Below, one piece after another: positions 60,995 to 64,000 of a stretch of 64,000 nucleotides of DNA (position 1 is the stretch's first letter; each line of letters begins with the position of its first letter). The translations under genes were made by a program, and so were the position numbers. Below the pieces are notes generated by a model. That model saw only the letters and a program-made list of their open reading frames with translations, ran no database searches and was not told the DNA's origin. Where the stretch lies: the NCBI RefSeq assembly GCF_014844075.1, contig NZ_CP062165.1:5270001-5334000 (forward strand), given 5' to 3'. The DNA comes from Paenibacillus sp. JNUCC-31. GTDB taxonomy: Bacteria; Bacillota; Bacilli; Paenibacillales; Paenibacillaceae.

Positions 60995-62677
60995 TTACTT
61001 CGCACTTACCGACTTAAACCATTCATTCACTTCTTGCGTGATTTGATCTCCGCCGTTGGATTTCCAGTTGGCGACGAATTGGTCAAAGGCATCAATCGGC
61101 AGTTGGCCGTAGATGATTTTGTTGAAGGTTTCCATCTCGGACTGGCGGAGCAGGTTCCATTTGGAGACCATGGTTGGCGTTGCAGCGCCAGTAAAGTAGT
61201 TTTGTTTACGGATGTCGATCTGAGACATAACGACTTTACCTGCATACCAGTTTTCCGGTTTACGGAATTCGGCCATTTGTTTCTCGTAAGGTGTTTCAGG
61301 CTTCTCGCCGTTGGCCAGCTTCACGAGTGTTTTCATATACAGATCCGGAATACGAGCCGGGCCAGTCAGGAACGGGAATTCGTTGGAGAAGTCTTTGATC
61401 TTCTCTTTGTCACTGGTCGGTTGTCCGTCAATGATATCCCAGTCGTAACCTTTGGCGAAGCCGTATTCATACTCACTGCCCGCAGCCGGGTTAGCCAAGT
61501 TATCGAGCAGGTAGTTGTAGTACAGGAAGATGGCTTCTGGATGCTTCGCATCCTTGTTAATCATGATACTTGCGTTGACACCAGAGTTCTGCCACTTCGT
61601 ACCGATCTTGCCGTCTGGGCCAGCCGGAACAGGGTAAGCTTTATATTTTGAGCCAGGTACGTTCTTCAGCAGGTCAGGTGCCGGCCAGTCGGGTACCCAG
61701 TTTGCGCCAGGCAGAATGCCCGCTTTGCCAGCGGTCCAGCTCTCAGCGGATTTGCCTTCGTCCCACAGGGCGGAGTCGGTATGGATATATCCTTTTTCCA
61801 TCCATTCAGCCAGCTTGGCAAGGGCTTGTTTCGCACCCGGGTTAACGGAGCCGTACTCCAGATTGCCGTTTGCGTCTTTGTTCCATTGCTCCTCGATTGT
61901 GCCATATGCACCGAACAACCAGTCGAGTTGGCCCATCCAGGTGTTGGTGTTATTTTTCAGCGAGATCGCCAGTGGGAATACTTTGTCTGGAGACAGACCG
62001 TCCGGGTTCTCGTTTTTGAATTTGTCCATGATGTTCTCAAGGTCTGCAATGGTTTTCGGAGCTTCCAGGTTCAGCTTCTCCATCCAGTCCTCGCGGAGCC
62101 AGAGCAGCGTATCGTCGTTATCGGTGTACTCCATGATCGGCATGTTGTATTTCTTGCCGTCCTTGGTGAACGGATACCACAATTCAGGATGTGCTGCTGC
62201 GTGATCTTTCAGGGTCTGACTCGCGTACTTGTCGAACAACTCATCAATGGCGATGAATTGACCGGATTCGATCAACTGATTGGTCAATACCGCATTGGTC
62301 GGTACGGATACGAAATCAGGCAGCTTCTCGCCAGAGGCGATAGCCAGTTGAAGCTTTTGTCTGTATTGATCGTCATTGGCCGGATACCAGGTATCTTTGT
62401 GCTTCATACCCAGCGTTTCCAGCATCCAGCGATCGTGAACGTTATTTTCTTTGGTGTCCCCTTGCACGTATTTCTTCGGCATCAATACCGAACTGAATTC
62501 GATGGGTGGGTCGTATTTTCCTTTGGCAAAAGCAGCTTCTGCTTCAGCTGAACCGACGGTCGCCGGTGAATCATCTTTGGTACCATTGTCACTGGCTGTA
62601 TCGCCACTGCCGCACGCAGTGATCGTGATGAGCGCGATAACCATGAGCAGTGACCACCATGTTTTGAATTTGATCAT
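60995..62677 (-). CDS. Extracellular sugar-binding lipoprotein (LipO/YtcQ-like)
   Basis: The 560-residue product has a lipoprotein signal (ALITITACGSGD), then a large solute-binding fold with LQLAIASGEKLPDFVSVPTN, DTLLWLREDWMEKLNLEAPK and PEAIFLYYNYLLDNLANPAA. It belongs to the long-form CUT1 binding proteins, like that at 13555. A candidate ribosome site TAGGGGGATTGAACA lies before the ATG on the minus strand. Its permeases are not in view; the AraC-type regulator just upstream on the same strand probably controls it. Confidence 0.88.
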   Translation of the reverse strand: MIKFKTWWSLLMVIALITITACGSGDTASDNGTKDDSPATVGSAEAEAAFAKGKYDPPIEFSSVLMPKKYVQGDTKENNVHDRWMLETLGMKHKDTWYPANDDQYRQKLQLAIASGEKLPDFVSVPTNAVLTNQLIESGQFIAIDELFDKYASQTLKDHAAAHPELWYPFTKDGKKYNMPIMEYTDNDDTLLWLREDWMEKLNLEAPKTIADLENIMDKFKNENPDGLSPDKVFPLAISLKNNTNTWMGQLDWLFGAYGTIEEQWNKDANGNLEYGSVNPGAKQALAKLAEWMEKGYIHTDSALWDEGKSAESWTAGKAGILPGANWVPDWPAPDLLKNVPGSKYKAYPVPAGPDGKIGTKWQNSGVNASIMINKDAKHPEAIFLYYNYLLDNLANPAAGSEYEYGFAKGYDWDIIDGQPTSDKEKIKDFSNEFPFLTGPARIPDLYMKTLVKLANGEKPETPYEKQMAEFRKPENWYAGKVVMSQIDIRKQNYFTGAATPTMVSKWNLLRQSEMETFNKIIYGQLPIDAFDQFVANWKSNGGDQITQEVNEWFKSVSAK

Positions 62678-62816
62678 TGTTCAATCCCCCTACGATGTAT
62701 GATCTTTACAAGTGTAACTGTACCAATTTGAGCGGGAGGGCATCTATATGAGTTTGTTAGTTTCGATAGGACTCTATTAGTGAATGTTCAAAAAGATCGG
62801 TTTTCAGTCATGTTAT

Positions 62817-64000
62817 TTAATGTTGGTCTCTGTACTCCTGCGGTGTAACGCCGAATTGACGCTTGAACACTTTGATAAAATAAGCCGGGTCCATATAACC
62901 AATCTCCATGCTGATTTCATATACTTTTTTGGTGGTCGTAACGAGCTTGTGGCAGGCCCGATCCATGCGCAGGCGCGAGATATAATCACTGATGCCTTCG
63001 CCCGTTTCAATCTTATATATCTTGGACAAATGGGTCGGATGCAAATTAACATGGTCGGCCAGTACACGCAAAGAAACATCCAGATGCAGGTTTTTATCCG
63101 TAAAATCCTGAATCTTCTTCACATACTCGGAACGAATGTCCTTGATCTCGTTGGACGTGCCTTCCTTGAGTTTGCCAAGCACACTAAGCGACCATTTGCG
63201 CAGTTTACTGATGGTGGTAAAAGCTTCTCCGCTCTGCAACCACTCGATATCGTCACCCATTAAGTTGGTCAACGTCAACCTGTTACGGTGTGCGAGATTG
63301 GTGAACGAAGCCGTAATTAGAAAACCAGCCTCCATGCAATGTTCCCACGATTCCGACCATTTCTCATCCAACTCTGCACAGACGGCTAGAATTTTTTCTT
63401 CTGCGGCATCCCACTGCCCGCTCTCCAGCAGGTGAATGAAAGTAGGCGGGGTATACAGAACGTCGAGCGGGCCTTGCGCCGCCGGAGTCTCCACGTCACT
63501 GACCCGCATCACGAATTCACGTTCGTCTCCGACAATCTGCCGGAAATAAGCGGAGGCCTGCCGAAAACGATCATATAACTGATCGGGAAACGCAAACCAC
63601 TCGGTGATGACGATGGAGAGGGAACCCTTTAGAAATTGCTTAACCTTGGACTGAAGCTGTACCGAAAGCTTCTCCAGTATGGTTTCTTTGCCAATGTCAG
63701 TATCGTTCTCTTTCAGTTGAAGCAGAAACACGAGATATCCATGCTCCTCCTTCACACCCCACACTTCCATAAACTCACCCATAATCTCTTCCGCCATATT
63801 GATGACCGCATATTCAAGCAAGGTTTGATCGTTGTTGTCATATTGCCCGAATTCTTCTTCCATCCGTACAAGCATTAACGCACAATCCCCGGCGTGGAAG
63901 GGCAGATCATAATTGGCAAGTTTGCGTGCCCATTCGCTGGAAGCAATTCGATGTCCCTGCAAAGCCTCAAGGAGCAGTCGACCCCGTAAATGCGGCAGAT
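62817..64000 (-). CDS. AraC-type/YesN-like regulator, partial at window edge
   Basis: The visible part (about 394 codons) is open to the window's right end, so the start is outside. It carries a middle region like those of YesN-type response regulators (RGRLLLEALQGHR, LPFHAGDCALMLVRMEEEFG) and a C-terminal AraC HTH pair (VLADHVNLHPTHLSKIYKIE, YEISMEIGYMDPAYFIKVFK). A receiver domain would be expected upstream. It probably activates the binding-protein gene 140 bases downstream in answer to an external sugar sensed by a partner kinase. Confidence 0.85.
   Translation of the reverse strand, partial: LPHLRGRLLLEALQGHRIASSEWARKLANYDLPFHAGDCALMLVRMEEEFGQYDNNDQTLLEYAVINMAEEIMGEFMEVWGVKEEHGYLVFLLQLKENDTDIGKETILEKLSVQLQSKVKQFLKGSLSIVITEWFAFPDQLYDRFRQASAYFRQIVGDEREFVMRVSDVETPAAQGPLDVLYTPPTFIHLLESGQWDAAEEKILAVCAELDEKWSESWEHCMEAGFLITASFTNLAHRNRLTLTNLMGDDIEWLQSGEAFTTISKLRKWSLSVLGKLKEGTSNEIKDIRSEYVKKIQDFTDKNLHLDVSLRVLADHVNLHPTHLSKIYKIETGEGISDYISRLRMDRACHKLVTTTKKVYEISMEIGYMDPAYFIKVFKRQFGVTPQEYRDQH

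Noticed and set aside
61781..62551. 256-codon plus-strand frame opposite the binding-protein gene
   Set aside because: Antisense to a lipoprotein with clear family features; no start signals.
1..64000. tRNA or rRNA genes
   Set aside because: The cloverleaf-like att sites lack tRNA conserved bases (no TTCGANNC arm in place, no acceptor pairing of seven bases with discriminator), and no rRNA sequence was seen.

Overview
This window looks like a chromosomal piece of a Paenibacillus-type Firmicute. The support is a secreted lectin-like protein with three C-terminal SLH repeats, CUT1 sugar importers without their own ATPases, Fur-controlled siderophore genes including an AraC regulator fused to a siderophore-binding domain, and strong AGGAGG ribosome sites. 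Core-like genes have moderate GC content, while many short accessory genes are AT-rich.

The main feature is an integron-like gene-cassette array that no ordinary annotation would show. At least 21 palindromic sites of about 90 to 180 bases (called att sites here) lie between small, unrelated, mostly same-strand genes, in blocks at 0.16-9.46 kb, 21.7-24.3 kb and 47.4-55.8 kb. Decayed traces occur at about 3.0, 16.7, 31.4 and 39.8-41.8 kb. Each site starts with a left arm ending in AAC (often CTTATAAC), continues with TATTCACG, one to three internal hairpins and CGTGAATAC, and ends with a right arm beginning GTT (often GTTATAAG). This is the arm layout of integron attC sites. For most intact units the 5' end of a cassette is complementary to the left arm of the site at its own 3' end, not to the left arm of the site just upstream. 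That is the expected mark of units that were cut and joined at G/TT. A tyrosine recombinase gene lies directly upstream of the third block at 46.3-47.3 kb, but it is broken by two frameshifts.

Region by region: 0-9.5 kb, cassettes (PPOX flavoprotein, DinB, HIT, Xre, serine hydrolase, SnoaL-like, nucleotidyltransferase), with a CAP-domain lipoprotein inside; the block ends inside a truncated ridA. 9.9-16.5 kb, a LacI-controlled sugar importer plus a Gfo/Idh/MocA oxidoreductase. 17.3-20.4 kb, the SLH lectin-like surface protein. 20.6-21.6 and 29.9-31.3 kb, two copies of a hairpin-rich element followed by DUF3024/DUF6933-like genes. 21.7-24.6 kb, cassettes. 24.9-29.6 kb, a GntR/LacI regulator and a second sugar importer. 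31.5-36 kb, small exported proteins, a phosphatase and a kinase-like gene. 36.1-39.8 kb, iron-siderophore uptake under a Fur box. 39.8-46.1 kb, decayed cassettes and toxin/immunity genes. 46.3-55.8 kb, the recombinase pseudogene and a cassette block rich in nuclease-like and membrane proteins that look like defence genes. 56.2-59.8 kb, a two-gene SIR2 operon, probably anti-phage. 59.9-64 kb, Xre, Spo0E-like and small hypothetical genes, then a solute-binding protein and an AraC-type regulator that runs off the window.

Family names rest on reading motifs by eye; no database search was possible.
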